From contig CAJXJG010000003.1 in the NCBI GenBank assembly GCA_913054425.1, positions 1-27,559 of the forward strand: a stretch of DNA of 27,559 bases, given 5' to 3'. This DNA comes from an uncultured Fidelibacterota bacterium (lineage in GTDB: Bacteria; Fidelibacterota; Marinisomatia; Marinisomatales; UBA8229). The notes under the pieces were generated by a model. That model saw nothing but the letters and a program-made list of their open reading frames with translations. It made no database searches and had not been told where the DNA came from. Of the stretch, positions 26,317 through 27,559 are shown piece after piece; position 1 is the stretch's first letter, and every line of letters starts with the position of its first letter. A program made the position numbers and the translations under genes.

Positions 26317-26870
26317 TGAAGGATTATGATACAATATTTCTTGATAGGGATGGCACAATAAATCCTGATCCCGGGTATATCAGCATATTGGATGAATTCC
26401 ACTTTTACGATTTCACTATCTCATCCTTGAAGAAATTAGCGGATGGGGGTAATCGTTTTTGTATTGTGACTAATCAATCAGGTGTAGATCGCGGATTAAT
26501 TGAACAAGATAATTTGGATGAAATTCATAAGTTTATTCAAAATGAATTTCAATTAAATAAAATTCCGCTATTAGGGATTTATGTTTGTACTGATCATCCA
26601 GAACAGGCAACCGAAAGAAGGAAACCTGGTCCAGGATTGTTCACAGAAGCCGCACAAGACCATAATGTCAATTTGAAAAAATCGTTGATGATTGGTGACA
26701 GTATTGCTGACATGGAAGGTGGAAACAAATTAGGAATGGAAACGATGCTGGTATTAACTGGACAGGGAAACCAAACTAAGAACACAATTCCAGATGAATT
26801 TCAGCCAACTTTTATTGTGTCAAGTTTACAAAAAGGTGCTTCTATTCTTTTAGGAGAATGTATACAATGA
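26316..26870 (+). CDS. gmhB: GmhB-like HAD-IIIA phosphatase (heptose bisphosphate type)
   Basis: This 184-residue HAD phosphatase has motif I F-L-D10-R-D12-G-T, motif II V-T52-N-Q-S-G, motif III K103 in R-R-K-P-G-P-G, and motif IV G-D128-S-I-A-D132. The closest known family is GmhB, which removes the 7-phosphate from D-glycero-D-manno-heptose 1,7-bisphosphate in LPS core synthesis. Classical GmhB binds zinc with C-x-H and a later C-x-C. Here only C91 and H94 remain and the loop to R-R-K-P is short, so zinc is probably not held in the usual way and the substrate could differ. The ATG lies within the TAATG overlap with the previous gene. The stop (TGA) overlaps the ddl start (ATGA). Confidence 0.85.
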   Translation: MKDYDTIFLDRDGTINPDPGYISILDEFHFYDFTISSLKKLADGGNRFCIVTNQSGVDRGLIEQDNLDEIHKFIQNEFQLNKIPLLGIYVCTDHPEQATERRKPGPGLFTEAAQDHNVNLKKSLMIGDSIADMEGGNKLGMETMLVLTGQGNQTKNTIPDEFQPTFIVSSLQKGASILLGECIQ

Positions 26871-27559
26871 AAGTCGCGATTTTAATGGGAGGAACCTCTA
26901 CAGAACGGGAAGTATCCCTGAGAACTGGAACTGCAGTCGAAAAAGCATGTTCTGCCATCGGATTTCAGACGATATTGGTTCTTTATGACGGAGACATCCA
27001 GAAAGTTATCACAGATTTACAATCAGCGGATTTGGTATTTATTGCACTGCATGGCGGAGAGGGTGAAAATGGGACGATTCAGGCTTGTTTACAAACATTC
27101 GGAATTCCGTTTACTGGATCAGGGGTGTTATCTTCTGCAATTTGTATGAATAAACATGTCAGCAAGATAGTAGTCCGCCATGGTGGATTTAGAACACCGG
27201 ATTGGACATTAGTTCATTCTATTGATGAGATTTTAAACCATGATAATTATACCTTTCCAATTGTAGTGAAACCAAATGATCAGGGTAGCACTATTGGGTT
27301 ATCAATCGTACAAGTCCAAAGCGAATTCTCTTCTGCTGCGGAACGTGCATTTCTCCATGGAATAGATGTCATTTTAGAGCAATATATTCATGGACATGAA
27401 TTAACAGTAAGCATTGTTGGAGAGAAGGTTCTTCCCATTGTTAAAATCACACCAAGTCATGAATTGTACGATTATGAATGTAAATATACAGAAGGGATGA
27501 GTGCATATGAATGCCCGGCAAAACTTTCATCAAAACTGACGAAAGAAATACAACAAACA
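26867..27559 (+). CDS. ddl: D-alanine--D-alanine ligase, 5' part
   Basis: The first 231 residues of a roughly 310-residue ATP-grasp enzyme; the frame is open to the window edge. It joins two D-Ala for peptidoglycan precursors in the cytoplasm. Visible motifs are M-G-G-T-S-T-E-R-E-V-S-L near the N-terminus, L-H-G-G-E-G-E-N-G-T-I-Q, and V-K-P-N-D-Q-G-S-T-I-G. The start ATG 26867 overlaps the preceding TGA by ATGA, with an AGGAG at 26852-26856. The catalytic C-terminal part is outside the window. Confidence 0.95.
   Translation, partial: MKVAILMGGTSTEREVSLRTGTAVEKACSAIGFQTILVLYDGDIQKVITDLQSADLVFIALHGGEGENGTIQACLQTFGIPFTGSGVLSSAICMNKHVSKIVVRHGGFRTPDWTLVHSIDEILNHDNYTFPIVVKPNDQGSTIGLSIVQVQSEFSSAAERAFLHGIDVILEQYIHGHELTVSIVGEKVLPIVKITPSHELYDYECKYTEGMSAYECPAKLSSKLTKEIQQT

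Noticed and set aside
1..27559. CRISPR arrays, tRNA or rRNA genes, insertion sequences, prophage or attachment sites
   Set aside because: None seen. The repeats in 1-15745 are protein-domain repeats with diverged codons, not CRISPR or IS-type repeats.

Overview
The window looks like a chromosomal fragment of an uncultured-type bacterium of the FCB group, of the kind that includes Marinimicrobia/SAR406, Ignavibacteriota and Calditrichota. I infer this from large secreted proteins ending in a FlgD-like, type IX secretion (T9SS)-style C-terminal domain that opens with Y-P-N-P-F-N, from FG-GAP/VCBS propellers, and from the housekeeping gene content. All genes lie on the + strand. UGA works as an ordinary stop at least twice (8370-8372 and 26868-26870).

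Region 1 (1-15745) is a tandem array of five secreted proteins, the first cut off by the window edge. They carry different heads on one shared tail. The heads are an unrecognised partial domain, an Omp28/thioredoxin-like domain, two M6 (immune inhibitor A-like) metalloproteases and an Asp-box (BNR) propeller. The tail is a two-fold W-N-L...G-Y-W module, a linker domain and the sorting domain. The first protein ends before the sorting domain. The second to fourth also share a D-rich stalk and an FG-GAP propeller. A strong intrinsic terminator (15773-15805) closes the array.

The main discovery candidate is in the second gene. An in-frame UGA at 851-853 sits exactly where the first cysteine of the thioredoxin-like C-x-x-C motif should be (E-F-T-G-L-S-UGA-P-Y-C-P). 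The frame continues without interruption to 4129. A perfect 17-nt hairpin with G first in its loop begins 12 nt after the UGA, the size and place expected of a bacterial SECIS. I therefore annotate 665-4129 as one gene for a secreted selenoprotein (U63-x-x-C66), not as a broken gene. No selenocysteine machinery lies in the window, so this is a strong inference and not proof.

Region 2 (15884-17706) holds yebC, ruvC and ruvA (ruvB is not adjacent). Region 3 (17721-20968) is a DUF1015-serA-serC serine-synthesis operon. Region 4 is gcvT (21068-22162), with a TTG start. Region 5 (22299 to the end) holds ftsK, a lolA-like gene, a PF03706 membrane protein, a gmhB-like HAD phosphatase and the 5' part of ddl. 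These serve chromosome segregation and envelope biogenesis and are tightly packed or overlapping.

Other points of note are a GC-richer palindromic repeat inserted in frame in the first M6 gene (about 7956-8014), mosaic relationships among the tandem paralogs, a Glu-to-Asp change at the expected catalytic position of SerA, and loss of half the zinc ligands in the GmhB-like protein.
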